Source: Phallusia mammillata
Lineage: Eukaryota; Chordata; Ascidiacea; Phlebobranchia; Ascidiidae
Length of the DNA: 64,000 nucleotides
Reading direction: 5' to 3'
Assembly (NCBI GenBank): GCA_003260075.1
Contig: QLIY01000160.1
Location: forward strand, 90,789 to 154,788
Made by a program: the position numbers and the translations under genes. A model generated the notes under the pieces. It saw nothing but the letters and a program-made list of their open reading frames with translations, made no database searches and was not told where the DNA came from. Below are positions 25,134-36,543 of this stretch, piece by piece; positions within the stretch are counted from its first letter, which is position 1, and every line of letters starts with the position of its first letter.

Positions 25134-27032
25134 TTAAAACAATTTTAGCACAGGAAGTCTTTGATCTTCAGGTAATAACATGTTCAGTTCATCAGCAATA
25201 TTTAAACTTTGGTCAATGTTCAATCGAACCTTGTTTAGTGTAACAGAGATATCGTCAAGTTTGCGAGAGTGCTCGGCGTGTTTTGCATGTGCTCGTTGCC
25301 GCTCGGTCAAATGTTGCATAACAGCCAACGCCACTCTATCAACTTCCTGTAGACAAGAACACTTTCATGAAAATTTCAAAATTCTAGAAAGGTGGTGACT
25401 AATTCATTTTTAATGGTATAATTTTCCATTTACGACAATTGAAATACACATTTGTTTCCTAATTCAATCTGATTCCCAAATTTTAATCATTTATTTATAA
25501 TACAATTGTGTCTGCACGCAGAGTCAAATGTTCCCCACACACATACATGTGAAAACTGATAATGGTAATAATACGACAGTTGCAATTTTACAATTATAAG
25601 GACAAATGTTTATCTTTAGTATGCCTTGGACCAGGTGTGTGCAGGCTAAACATGCAAAGTGTAGCACATTTAGGAAAGGTTGTGTTACCATTTTCATTGT
25701 TTCATTGTGTATTAAATCTAAGGGATAAGGACAGATTAATATATATGTATGTTAACCCCTTAGACCTCAATTCTCAACAGCAAGAATTTTGTCCCAATTA
25801 ACAGGTGGGAATGTGTAATGCAGATGCCATTCCTAACAGTGAACCTATCAATCACCTCTCACCATGTCTCATGGCAATATAGCACAAAGTGTTTAGACAC
25901 ATATTTAAGGCTGTAAGAGGAATCACTGCGTTGATCAAGCAATTTTTTTTAAATGTGCTTTGGGTGACAAACAAGATAAGATTAATACATCTACTGGTGA
26001 TGAAAAGTTGGATTCAGACAGTTAAAAAAAATAGTGGAATAGATTAGCACAAATGAACTAAAATATTATTACAGGACCAAAAACTACAGTACTACAACAG
26101 AGATAAAAGCACCAATATAAAAGTAGTCTGCATTCATGACAAATTTTAGTACAAACATCACTTACTTTGATTTGTGTTACTAATGACTGTTGGTCAAACT
26201 TTACTGCTTCAGCACAAAGTTCAAGATGCTCCTGTAATCTGACACAAAGTTTTAAACAAGAAGCAGTGTCCAAAGGTTTAGTTAGACCCGATGCAACCGA
26301 TCCTGAGTCTGGAAACGTTGAAGAAGGTGGTAGAAGGGGGTCAAAAGTTGGGCAAACAGAAAGTTTTGATATGTTGGTGTCCTCCTTCAAACACATATCT
26401 GTGTTAGACATTTACAAAATATATCCCAGTATTTCTCAGGGATTCCTAGAGCAGTGCTTTTAAACAATGTTTTGTATTGACCCAAATATTAAGCAATTCA
26501 ATTCAATTTATTTTTGCTTAAATACCAAAGCGTGGTCGACTCAACTTGTTTCACACAACATTTTTTAAACCAGGAGTGCGACAATGTCACCAAAACATTC
26601 GCCAAGAAACATTCCGTTAGCTTGAAACATCAGACAAATATGTAATACCCAAAGTGACCCAACTGAATCAAATGGAAACCCTTTTGAAATTGGGTAAAAC
26701 TCTTTTTCAATTTTTTATGCCATTTCAATGTTGACCCCTAAAGAAGTCAAATAATTCCTAACTGTAGCAATAAAATACTATTTACATCCAGTGGCCATAT
26801 ACCTGTCAAATCTCTTTTCAGGATCAAAAAATATTTGGTATTTATCATAGGCAGCAAGACCTGCTTTTATTTATAAAACTGCATTAAAACATACTGCATG
26901 AAAATTTGTATTGTATAAATTTATACTTACTTTGTTTTGTTCTTGTTGTTTTGCTGAGACCACAACAATACCAGACTGCTTTTGTGTCTTACCAGATTTT
27001 GTACTTACAGAAGTGCTTTGCTCATTGCCCAT
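25134..27032 (-). CDS. BORCS5: BORC complex subunit 5 (myrlysin)
   Basis: Three exons, 27032-26931, 26384-26166 and 25346-25134, all joined in phase 0 (177 residues; vertebrate forms are near 196). The protein begins MGNEQST, a canonical N-myristoylation start as in vertebrate myrlysin. GIVVVSA matches the early conserved block. LCVRLQEHLELCAEAVKFDQ and the C-terminal helix (LNKVRLNIDQSLNIADELN, MLLPEDQRL) match the family's diagnostic helices. BORC sits on lysosomes and recruits ARL8 and kinesin to move them outward; the myristoyl group anchors this subunit. The second exon's acceptor could also lie three bases further on. Only about 260 bases separate it from the upstream UPF0415 gene. Confidence 0.92.
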
Positions 27033-27294
27033 TATACAAAACACATTATTTTGTGCCTGCACACTTACTTTAAAACAAAAAACACTTAAGAAAGAAGGCA
27101 TATTTCACAGTATCAACAAAACCGAACTAAAGTGTTTCAAAACAACATAATTTTAAGGCACAAATAATGCTAATAGATAAAACTCAAATCTATAGATATA
27201 CTTAAAATCAACTTTAGTGATATCAAACAAAAATCATGATTGTTTGGAAAATATTCCACATTATTTTACACAACATAACAAAACACATTCCTCT

Positions 27295-29225
27295 CTATGA
27301 TTTGGATTTCTCTTTGGTTTCTGTCAATGCCCTAGCTTCATGATGGAAAACTGAATATATTACACCACTCTGCTTCGCAGCTCGAACGAAAGCTGAGTTT
27401 GCTGTTACAGTAACAGCCATCTCACTATCACCAGTTCCAAACAAAATCTGTAACACAAATTAGATATGCGTAATCAGGTAATAAAATGTAATAATGTAGT
27501 AAAACGATTAAATAGAAGAATATTTTTTATAGCTTCATTTTATTACAGGTTGTTAACAACTTAGCGTATGTCATTGTTAGCCCAAGGTTTTAAAGCCACT
27601 ATAAATTAAACTACTCACACAGGATAAGTACCTTTGCTCGAGAGTTAATTTTACTGCTAGTGGTCAGATTCAATGTTCTTTGTGACGGTCTATCAGGGAC
27701 TATTGTAACTTGTTTTAGAAGCTCTTTACTTCTTAATTTTTCATTTTCACCTCCTATTGTTTCAACAATCTTTGTGAAATTTCTCACCGCTGTTTGACAC
27801 GCAATAAGCTTTTTGTCCTTCAGAAAATCTTTCAGTACTGGTAGAGCAGGGTTTGATCTTTCTTCAACTGCTTGTTGATCAAGAACTGGTTGACCAAATG
27901 TGAAATCAGTTTGGCCATTAGTCAAGTTTGACACCAAGCATATCATTGCAGTAATATCCAAGTTCGCTTTTTTGCAAAGCTTTGTTTCTTGATCCCCAAC
28001 TATTCCATTATCAAAACTGTATTTTTTCTGACTGTTTCGGGCTATTATTGTCTTAACAGAGCAAGTGGAAATGCAGGGTTCCAATTCTAGTTTAGCAGTT
28101 GAAATCAATTCACCATCAACCAAAATTTCCATTTCTTGAAGTTCAGTAGCAAGTACTGGTGGAACACCATGTGCAAATTTAAACAAAATAAGAGGAATTT
28201 GAAAGTCAATTAGGTTTTCCTTGGCCACAGCTTTAAAATGTCTGGCAACATCCACCAATGATTTGTCGCCATATTGTCCATGTCCTTTCAAGGCAGCCAC
28301 CATACTGTTAACATTTCTCGCAATTACTTTTATCCACAGTTTTCCATCATTGGCCACAATGTCAACACATATTGGTGGTCTGCAACACAATGTTGATTTG
28401 TATTGCTTTCCAGAGTATGACTAAACATTCAGCACTTGAATGACTTTTTTCATTATATACCTCACTAATAGATCGGCATCAGCTGTTGATGCTTCCAAAA
28501 AGTGAAATCGTTGAAACAATGCAGTGATGTTTTTGACCCCAACTTCACTCACACATTTTACCATGGCTTTGAGATTTTTTAGGTTTGAGCTAGTCACATG
28601 GCTTTTCTTCAAAACAGTAGTGCCAGTGAGCAAACCTTGCAGAAATCTGAAATAAAGGTATATATCATAAACTTCACAGATTATGATATAATGTAAGAAT
28701 ATTGTTGAAATTGCTTTGTTTTAACGTGACTACAACTTTATAAACAATCAGAGTGAACAATACAGCAGTTTCAAATTAGTTTGCTACGCAAGCAAAGCCG
28801 CAATAACACTGATCTGAGAATAAAGTGCTTAGAAATGGGAAGTGATCCAAACTTCTATTACAACTTTTTTGTAATACCATGTACATAAGTCATCCCTGGT
28901 TTGCACAACAGATAAAATGTTAGTTCAAAAAACATGCCCCAAAAAACTTTTAAGTGTACCACGAGTCTGTTGCATTTGATTTAAAAAAAATTATTTGACA
29001 AGTAGAAAGAAAACGTGGAACACAATCAAGGAACCCTTTTCAAGACAATACTTTATCGCACTAAAGTCACATCTTCATTTTCACCTACTTTTTTTCTGCA
29101 ACAATCCTGTTGACTAATTTGGCTCCTCCGGGACACTGACTTGCCGTTTGGTTGACTGTTTCTTCTAGTTCTTCGGCATCTTTCAATAAAACGACAGTCG
29201 CATCACGGTACTCATTGTCCATCAT
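27295..29225 (-). CDS. UPF0415 family protein (C7orf25 homologue, DUF1308)
   Basis: Four exons with matching phases: 29225-29089, 28646-28461, 28379-27632 and 27447-27295 (407 residues, close to the vertebrate length). Diagnostic blocks are GGAKLVNRI near the start, [82 protein letters not shown], and a C-terminal [14 protein letters not shown]. This is the conserved UPF0415/DUF1308 family. Its biochemical role is poorly known and the sequence does not reveal one. It is the first of three closely spaced minus-strand genes. Confidence 0.92.
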
Positions 29226-29813
29226 TTTGAACAACCAGAAAAAAGACTCACGGTCACGGCTAAACCAACTCTTTAAGCATGACTTGTTGACTCTTCTATG
29301 TGTTGTGTCAAAGAACTATAACCTGTCGCACTGTACAATCGTTGCGCCTAAAAAAGTACGATTTAAATATTTTCGCTATGCCGGGAATAAAACTTTTAAC
29401 ACAACCCAGCAACATGCGTCGAAACTAATAAAATTCACGCTTATCATACCAAAACCTGAAATGCGGAAATATATAAATAAAAAAAGGTTGGCGCCATTAA
29501 TGTTGTGACCACTCACCAACCTGGTCAAAAAATCTGGCGTTTGGAAAATTTGGGAAGAGCAACTGCAATAAAGAAGTGATAGAATGACAAAGTGAAAAAA
29601 ACTTTCAAACTGAAATATAAGTATAAAAAAGAAAATGGGTTGTGCTATATATTACTACACTTAAAAAATAGTAGCTTAATCTCTAAAAACAATGACGCAA
29701 CAAGGGAAAAATATGACGCAAGAATCGCGATCGATTCTTTGTAAAGAAGAGATCTACAAATAGTTAGTCGCCTTATTGACAGAAAACAAAATAGAGAAGA
29801 ACGGACTGTAAAC

Positions 29814-30072
29814 ATGGGCGCCGGCACGTAGGGGCAAGAGGGGGCACTTGACCCCCTTGGAATCTCAGTTAGGCTACCTCAATTTAACATATTTTGCAGC
29901 AAACCTGATTAAAGCGGGGATTTGTGACATCGTTTAATGCTTTAACTTTTAGGCAACTCAAGGGGGGGGGGATGAAGTACACGATTTATGCCTTCATATT
30001 TAACAAATTCTTTATGCGGTAAAGTATGAGCCAAAATTTGCCCTCTCTTGCAGATTTTCTGCCGGCGCCCAT
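29814..30072. mobile_element. 259-bp inverted-repeat element with 10-bp target duplication
   Basis: Perfect 13-bp terminal inverted repeats (ATGGGCGCCGGCA) are flanked by identical GACTGTAAAC at 29804-29813 and 30073-30082. There is no coding capacity, so it is a non-autonomous DNA transposon. A 9-10 bp duplication suggests a Mutator-like or Merlin-like superfamily. It contains a run of 10 G near 29960. Confidence 0.85.
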
Positions 30073-31428
30073 GACTGTAAACCAGAAAAGTTCTCTATCA
30101 CGTCTGTCACTGCAACCCCAGCAGCTTGTCCTTGCGTAGGTTACTGTACGTACTTTCTTTGAAACCAACGTCACTTTTTGATTCTCCTCGATTTCACCGT
30201 GAATAAATTTCGTCCCAGGAATAAATAAATTAATTCCTCAGTGAGCCGGGTGGCACCCGTTTGAAAAACACCGCACTTAACTTAACAAACACGGAGTACA
30301 AACAGTATTTGCACTGCTTCAGGTGTTGGTTAAGTTCGTTTACACCTTGATTTAAATGTCCATGTTGACGACATCAAACTCGATTTGTAAAAATCTATTT
30401 TTTCTTCTTATAAGAATAAAATAAGATCGAAGCAAAAAGAAGTTTCGTATAGCAACTGCTTAACGGGTTTCCAAGTGCTAAAAGGATTTAAGAAATATTA
30501 GGACGAAACTATAAGTCTACCCCAGTGATTCTCTAACTGTGTGGCCAGAAAGGTCTCCAAGTGTGCCGCGAAAGAAGCTGGTGTTTTAGGACTGGATGAC
30601 GAAATGTTCCAGACAACGTTTAAAAGCACATTTTTTGTTGTTTGTCATAAAAAGTAATCTCACTGTGATTACCATAATAAAGCTTAGAAAATACTTTTTT
30701 GCAACTTCTGTGTTGTTTGCTAGAATCGTGTGCCGAGGCACGAACGTTTAATTTGTTAATGCGTCGCACGTTTGAAAATTTGAGATACATTTCATATACC
30801 AGCATCGAAAGAAGAGCCAAAATCTGCTAAAGAGCACTTAAAATTTGTTTGCATTAAAATAATGAACGCGTTAAGCATTTTTGAGGGGCCGCCATATAAA
30901 AGTCTTTCTACAATCTTACTTTATTTTAGATTGTGGCCGCGATCGAGTGCTCGAGAATTGCAAAGTGATGGAAAAAATATTAAAAAGTTTAAGAACCACT
31001 GGACGATTTATTGTACCATATTATTTGTACCATATACTTCAAAGTATAGTGATGTACCGAATATTCGGTTTGCCAAGTTTATTCAGCCGAATCACCTTAT
31101 TTTACGAAGATCGGTTTCGGCCGAAAAATTTGTAGCGTTACGGCCAAAATCGAACCTAAGAAAACTTAACTTCTCATCAATTATAACAACTTTTAAAGAA
31201 AAAATTTTGTTCACCCAAGACAAAAAAAAAGCAACGACGGCAACTCGAAACTGTCAGAACTCAGATCACAAAGCAACACAACTATTCTATTGTAGTCATG
31301 CAACTGATTTGCTAGTACCGTAATTGTCAAAATTGTCTACAAAGTCACATTTTTTTACAAAGTTAAAATTGTTTACAAACTGCATTGTCGTGGTGTTGTA
31401 GAGGTTCCACTGCCAGCAAACTATTTGT

Positions 31429-31650
31429 TTTACACCTTGTAGCCTACTTCATTCTGTTGTAGTATACTTTATACTGTTGGCCCATCGCCCCAATTATTGC
31501 GAATCATAAACCATCAAGTGAGTGAAACAATTAAGGGGGGGGGGTCAGTGTACTTTTCATTTTACACCTTGTAGCCTACTTTATACTGTTGTAACCGGCC
31601 CATTGTCTATTTTTGTGAATCATAAACCATCAAGTGAGTGAATTCATTAG
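31429..31650. repeat. Direct duplication around a poly-G run (locus d)
   Basis: TTTTACACCTTGTAGCCTAC through CATCAAGTGAGTGAA occurs at about 31430-31526 and again at about 31560-31643, separated by 10 G. The copies differ by several substitutions and a roughly 20-base indel, more than at the other loci. Confidence 0.85.
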
Positions 31651-31685
31651 GTTGATATGGCGTGATGCTCAACCCACCTCAAAAC

Positions 31686-32215
31686 CAGGGTTGCCAGGTG
31701 GCCTAAAAATCGGACAAAAACGATAAATTGGCCTAATTTCACATGCTGTGTCCGACGCCTAAAAATCATTAGGACATTTAGTTTTTTGTCCTAATATGTC
31801 CGAATTTTGCTGATTGAATAACTTTTTGTCTCCTNAAAGCTTGTGATGAATTTTATAATCAGCCATCTGGATCTTGTGATGTTTTGGCATCCGATAGAGG
31901 GCCATCTTGTTCTCGGATTGAGCAGGTGAAGGGTAAAAAGTTTTTTCATGAATCGATTTTTAGCCATTTCTGAGCAAGCAAATGTATCTAAAACATGTAC
32001 GCATAAGTGACGTCATATTTTACGTCCGCCACTTTGCATTTGTGTAAAACTCGGCGCTTATGAGTCTAGGGAACGTAACCGCACAAAAAATGGCAGTTGG
32101 CTCCTCGATATTGATACCTTGTTAGCAATTATACGCTCTCGTTTTTTTTGTCCTAAAATGTCCGATTTTCAGACAAATGCTGTCCGAATCCAGCCGACAG
32201 TACCTGGCAACCCTG
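31686..32215. mobile_element. Non-autonomous hAT element nested in a hAT-like element
   Basis: Terminal inverted repeats CAGGGTTGCCAGGT / ACCTGGCAACCCTG are perfect. The 8-bp target duplication CTCAAAAC is present on both sides (31678-31685 and 32216-32223). The element is 530 bp with no transposase, and it lies inside the 31047-32900 element. Confidence 0.93.
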
Positions 32216-33080
32216 CTCAAAACGTGTAAAATTTGGTATGTCCCAAGTCATTTTACGGCAGCTGCAGCTCTTGGTTTTGCTTCAGATACTTCATGTATCT
32301 TTCGTTTAGACAAATGTATTAAACAATTTTTGTTGTGTTTTAGCTGCAGTTTTTTGGCAGTAATTTTTTATCAGCTCATTTCCCTTTTCAGAATAGGCTA
32401 TAGGTCTGCTTTCAGATTTTTGTCCTTCTGTTAGACTTTTGCACATTCATTCGCTCTAGTTAGATTAGCCTACATGCAGCCATATTTTAACTTTTTGTAC
32501 AACAATGCGTAATTTAACGAATTTTTCATAGGACAAAATTTTGTCAAAATAAAGTTTTTTAAAATCAAAATTTTCATTTTGTAGGTCAAAATTTTTCGTT
32601 TTTTAGGTCGAAAAATAATTGCCCTACTGATAATGCTTTGATCCAGCTCTAAAGTTCGGACCAAATGGAAATGTTGGGTAGAAAAAACGAATAGTATTTG
32701 TTTAATTTTCCAAACTGGCGTAGTAATTTTCAAAAAGCATTGCTGATTTATAGACAAAAATACCAACAAAATAGTAGAAATGCATGTCCATGGGTCGCGA
32801 GAATCACAAAACAAAATTTTTCAGTATTCGGTTGATCTGACAAAACAGCCAAATATTTGGTTTCGGTCCGAACCTATGTCGTCTATTCGGTACATCACTA
32901 CTTTGTAGAGCCTCTAACCTTTCGTCATTGCATTTCGTGTAAGTCTTACCAAGCGGAACTAGCAAGAACAAGGCGTTGCATTGTGTTCAATGGTTTGTTC
33001 TTCCCAGAATCCTGTGTTTTGTGAAATGGCACGGGTGGTATTTACGGCTCAATGACGACTGCACGCCAACGGCGTTAACG

Positions 33081-33107
33081 TGACGTCAATGTTCCGCGAT
33101 ATAAAGT
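33081..33107 (+). promoter_or_regulatory. CRE palindrome and TATA-like box
   Basis: TGACGTCA (33081-33088) is followed about 11 bases later by ATATAAAG, roughly 280 bases before the ATG of the secreted EGF gene. The spacing fits a CREB/ATF-responsive core promoter. This is inferred from motifs only. Confidence 0.4.
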
Positions 33108-33386
33108 GGAACTTATGGCAAAAGGAGTAAAATGAGTCACCGACAAGTGATTTTAAATTTGGATCGACGTTTTAAGCAACTTGGAGCCACAGCGACCAAA
33201 GTTAAGGATGTGAACAGTCGATCGGGCACTAATTACTGTCATTTAAATTGTGCTCTGTCTGGATATGTTAAACTAAACTTCTGTGTTGTGCGCAGTACGG
33301 GTAGTCTGAATTTCGTTCAATATTTTGGTTTTGTGCGCATCAAAGGACCTAGTTAGTGTTTTCTGAACGGAAGTTTGACTCGAAAA

Positions 33387-34022
33387 ATGAAGGTTTGCTT
33401 TGCAGCGATCGCAATCCTCGCGTTGACATTTGTCATAGCAGGTTCAGTATAGTATTTTTGTGGTGGTGGACGGCTGAATAAATCTGAATACTTTTTAGAT
33501 ACGAGTGAGGGCAAGCCAGGGAACCGTGGAACAAGTGGCGTACGATGTAATGCCAGAAAATGGCGAGGATGCAATATTGCTAATGGTCAATGCAATTGTA
33601 GCCGCGTACGAGCGTGTACCAACCCATTTGCGTTCCGGAAAAAACGAACGTGCAAGAAGTCTTTACGTAAGTCTGGCAAAACCTTTAGTTCATCATTGAG
33701 ACGTTCTATTGTCGTTTAGTTTGTACAGAGAAGAGTTTAGCTAATAATAAAAAACACTTCAGTATTTTTGTTCTGTTTTTACAGGCAACAACTGTTCGAC
33801 AACATCTTGTCAAAATGGAGGCGTGTGCATGGATGTCAAAATGCAGTACAAATGCTCCTGCGCTGGGACAGGTTATCACGGAGACCGGTGTGAAAAACGT
33901 AAGAAAGCAAACTTTTTGTTGTCATAATTTTTTTTAAAAATATTTACTTTTTAGCTTGCCCAGTTCCGAACCGATTGGACACAGAGTTTTGGAAATACCC
34001 GCACGCCTGTATTAATGTGTAA
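33387..34022 (+). CDS. Small secreted cysteine-rich EGF-domain protein
   Basis: Four exons, 33387-33441, 33499-33666, 33785-33898 and 33955-34022, give 134 residues. All three introns are in phase 1. Exon 1 is a signal peptide (MKVCFAAIAILALTFVIAG). Exon 2 is a basic cysteine-rich module (CNIANGQCNCSRVRACTNPF, then CKK). Exon 3 is one EGF domain with spacing C-x4-C-x5-C-x8-C-x-C-x9-C, including CQNGGVC and GYHGDRC. Exon 4 encodes a short tail with two more cysteines. This is a secreted ligand-like or matrix-like molecule. The exon-2 module is not one I can name, and I recognise no orthologue. Every module is a symmetrical phase-1 exon, the classic arrangement for exon shuffling. Confidence 0.85.
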
Positions 34023-35475
34023 ATACGTTTGAAGGGACACGTCCTTCCTGGGCCCGCCAATTGAATCATATTAACAAACGGTGCTGTTTGCTTGTAGTTC
34101 GCTTTGCACGATCAACAGATTTCTTTAGTGTGCTGAAACACAAGCTTTAAAAATCTTGTTCCGTGAAGATGCTCACACTTCATAATGTAGTATGTTTCAT
34201 TTTTACAGCTTTATTGCGTTATTCACATTGTATTAAAGATATGGAATGAAATGTTTTTATGCTTCGCAGAATACATACATACGTTGTAAACCAATCTGTG
34301 TACACAACATTAAACAGTTAATCTTAAGCGCAAGTTGGGAAAGGTTTGTGGGCATGCCAAGCCCCCTTTCCATCTGCGTAATGTATTTGTCTTAACTAAG
34401 CCAAGGAACAATTTTATGTAATGCGGCGAGTCGCCAGAACAGCGATCAACCCTGTTGTGGACTCTTGATTACTGTATCATTTGTTGGGCGAAAATGAAAA
34501 ATTTGTTCCCACATGCTGTATAAATAAGACTTTGTTACCAAAAGTACTTGTTTGCTAATAGGTAGCCTATTAGAAAATACTGCAAGAAACGGTCAGGTAT
34601 TGGACAAGCAGGCAGGTAGAGAGAACCAATTCCTATCTGTTTGTGATATGTTTACGACTCTACGGTCTTAGCATCATGGACCATTCAAGAAGTGGTGCTT
34701 TGAGTATTATGTAGGTACTGGGTAATTTAAGCTTTTTGAGGCAAAACAATAACATTGATAGTTTAAATTGTACTCCCCTTATTTCACACTGGCTGCCTCA
34801 CTGAAGTAAATAATGTACTTATTCACGGATTCTTTCTGCAAAGAAAAGAAGCTCGGCACTAAAATACTAAATACAACATGTAAAGTCTACAACAAGATTT
34901 TAATTTTTAACTGATCCGCATTAAATTAAAAATAAACAGCAAAACATTTGTAACCTGTTAAGATATGATTTAAATGCAAAAATGGCCCCGTTTTTCAGTG
35001 TACAATACACAAAAGTATTTTCCATTTTGTTGTGTTAAATGTTATTAGTATTAAAGTACGTATGCAAAGCATTGAAAAAGTACTTGCCGAATGGTTCACT
35101 TTTCAGTACACATAATTAGCAATCTTGATTATATTACTTGAATGTAAAAAATGAGAAGGCAAAATATGTAAAAATACTCTTTAAATTTGCAGAAAAAAAG
35201 AAAAAAGCTGGTATTTTTGACAACAGTGTTCAAAAACTTTGTTTTCAGCATTTATAGATCAGACCTATAGTACCTAAGAGTTAGAAATGAATCCATCTGA
35301 CGTTTTTGAAGGTGGTGATATCCAAGTATATCTTTTTGCTAATATACAGCCATTGATATTGCTTAACATCTGTTTTGTTCTACTATTGCACATCACAAAT
35401 AATTTAAAAACATGAACATGGTACATTGCAAGGTGATCATTATGTTTTTGGTTGTCTATGCCGTAATATAAAACA
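34023..35475. other. AT-rich intergenic between EGF gene and SCOC
   Basis: This should hold the 3' UTRs of the two convergent genes. I see no ORF, tandem repeat or inverted repeat of note. Confidence 0.5.
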
Positions 35476-35948
35476 TTACTTTGACTTTCCTTTGGGTTTA
35501 GTTCCAGTTTGCTGAAATACTGAAGAACTGGTCATAAGGTTATCAATGTATTTTCCTAGCACTTCATTCTCAGACTTCAATTTCAAGTTTTCCTCCTTAA
35601 CAGAATCAACCCGTTGTGATAAATCTTCAAGCGTGTTCTGTAGTTCCAGAACTTGTCCAATTAATCTTGCTTTCTCTGCTGCTTCATCAGGATTTTCATC
35701 ACCTTCAAACAAACATATGTAAACTTAATACTAACATTTGTTGATAGATGTTAGAATTGGAACTCGAGATATTCTAAAGATATATGATTATGTAAAAAAA
35801 CTAACCAACCTTGACTAGTAAGACTGACAAAACTTGATGAGATTTCACTGGATCCACTTACAGGATTATTTTCACCTTCACTCGCTGAGTCACTGTTTAA
35901 TGACACATTAAACATCACTCCCTCAGAACCAGAAGTCGTGTTGTTCAT
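35476..35948 (-). CDS. SCOC: Short coiled-coil protein SCOC
   Basis: Two exons, 35948-35810 and 35702-35476, join in phase 1 into 121 residues. The C-terminal two thirds is a continuous coiled coil ([37 protein letters not shown]) ending [14 protein letters not shown]. It is almost collinear with vertebrate SCOC, including the [12 protein letters not shown] block. SCOC is a Golgi-associated ARL1-binding and autophagy-related protein. The N-terminal 46 residues are serine-rich and acidic and are not conserved. Confidence 0.93.
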
Positions 35949-36278
35949 TTTGAAACCTTTTCTAGTTTTACATGAAACAAATTAGGCAACTACATAATTG
36001 ACTGGTAAGAAAAATAATTTGGATATTTTTATCCTAATCCCTATCAAAACCAAACATGTAGTTAAACGCAACGGTTTTAGGTTTGTTTCAGTGTTTAGTT
36101 TTTTGTAACGTATCGACATATCGAAATACAAAAAAAAACAATCATGTATCACCATTACAAACAGTTCAACTCCAATCCAAATCCAACAAAATACCACCAA
36201 TGCGTCTGTTTACAATTACCATCCATACGTTTCGGAACATAATTAGAATTTACCACTGGAGGCGGTATGCATTATTAT

Positions 36279-36543
36279 AAAATGCTGAACAGGCGTTTTC
36301 GTCCACCAGGTTGCATATTTAACAAATATTTCGTTCAACTGGTGTAATGTTATAATGTAATTGTTTTTCATCGTATCCCGCTGTTCTTGCGCCTTTCGCT
36401 TGTTGCTCGCAGTCATCATTCATTGCTCTGATGAAGCCCGACCGATCTGGTGGGCGAAACGTCAGCAAAAATACAAGTTATGGACAAAAACAACTAGTAT
36501 TTTTGTGTAACATTACACCAGTTGAACGAAATATTTGTTAAAA
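36279..36543 (+). mobile_element. Hammerhead-bearing Penelope-like short insertion 1
   Basis: The 265-bp insertion is flanked by identical ATGCATTATTAT at 36267-36278 and 36544-36555. It has a non-repeated 5' part of about 40 bases, then perfect 33-bp inverted arms (36320-36352 and 36508-36540) enclosing a hammerhead-like core. A 12-bp direct repeat is too long for most cut-and-paste transposons and fits target-primed insertion. No ORF. Confidence 0.65.
36423..36468 (+). ncRNA. Hammerhead-ribozyme-like motif 1
   Basis: CTGATGA (36428-36434) is followed by a GCCC...GGGC stem II, then GAAAC and GTC (36461-36463). TTGCT before the core pairs exactly with AGCAA after it (stem I), so the predicted cut follows GTC. 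Helix III would be only the two-base AC/GT type described for minimal hammerheads of Penelope-like elements. There is one extra A between the core and stem II compared with the textbook consensus, so activity is uncertain. Confidence 0.5.

Larger units (their letters stand above)
31047..32900. mobile_element. hAT-like element with long subterminal Y-rich repeats
   Basis: The ends are TAGTGATGTACCGAATA and its inverse TATTCGGTACATCACTA, with further CCGAA/TTCGG motifs inside each end, as in hAT elements with ACCGAATATTCGG termini. There is no matching 8-bp target duplication and no transposase ORF. It is interrupted by a second hAT element at 31686-32215. Confidence 0.6.
29226..33386. other. 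Transposon-rich intergenic region
   Basis: No host gene is supported between the UPF0415 start and the EGF gene. The interval holds a 259-bp inverted-repeat element (29814-30072), a hAT-like element (31047-32900) with a second hAT copy nested in it (31686-32215), a poly-G-flanked duplication (31429-31650) and one N at 31835. Confidence 0.7.

Noticed and set aside
30862-31323. A 153-codon ORF
   Set aside because: It runs into the terminal repeats of a hAT-like element and shows no transposase or other domain.
33132-33356. A 74-codon ORF between the promoter motifs and the EGF gene start
   Set aside because: It has no signal peptide and no splice continuity with the EGF exons; more likely 5' UTR.
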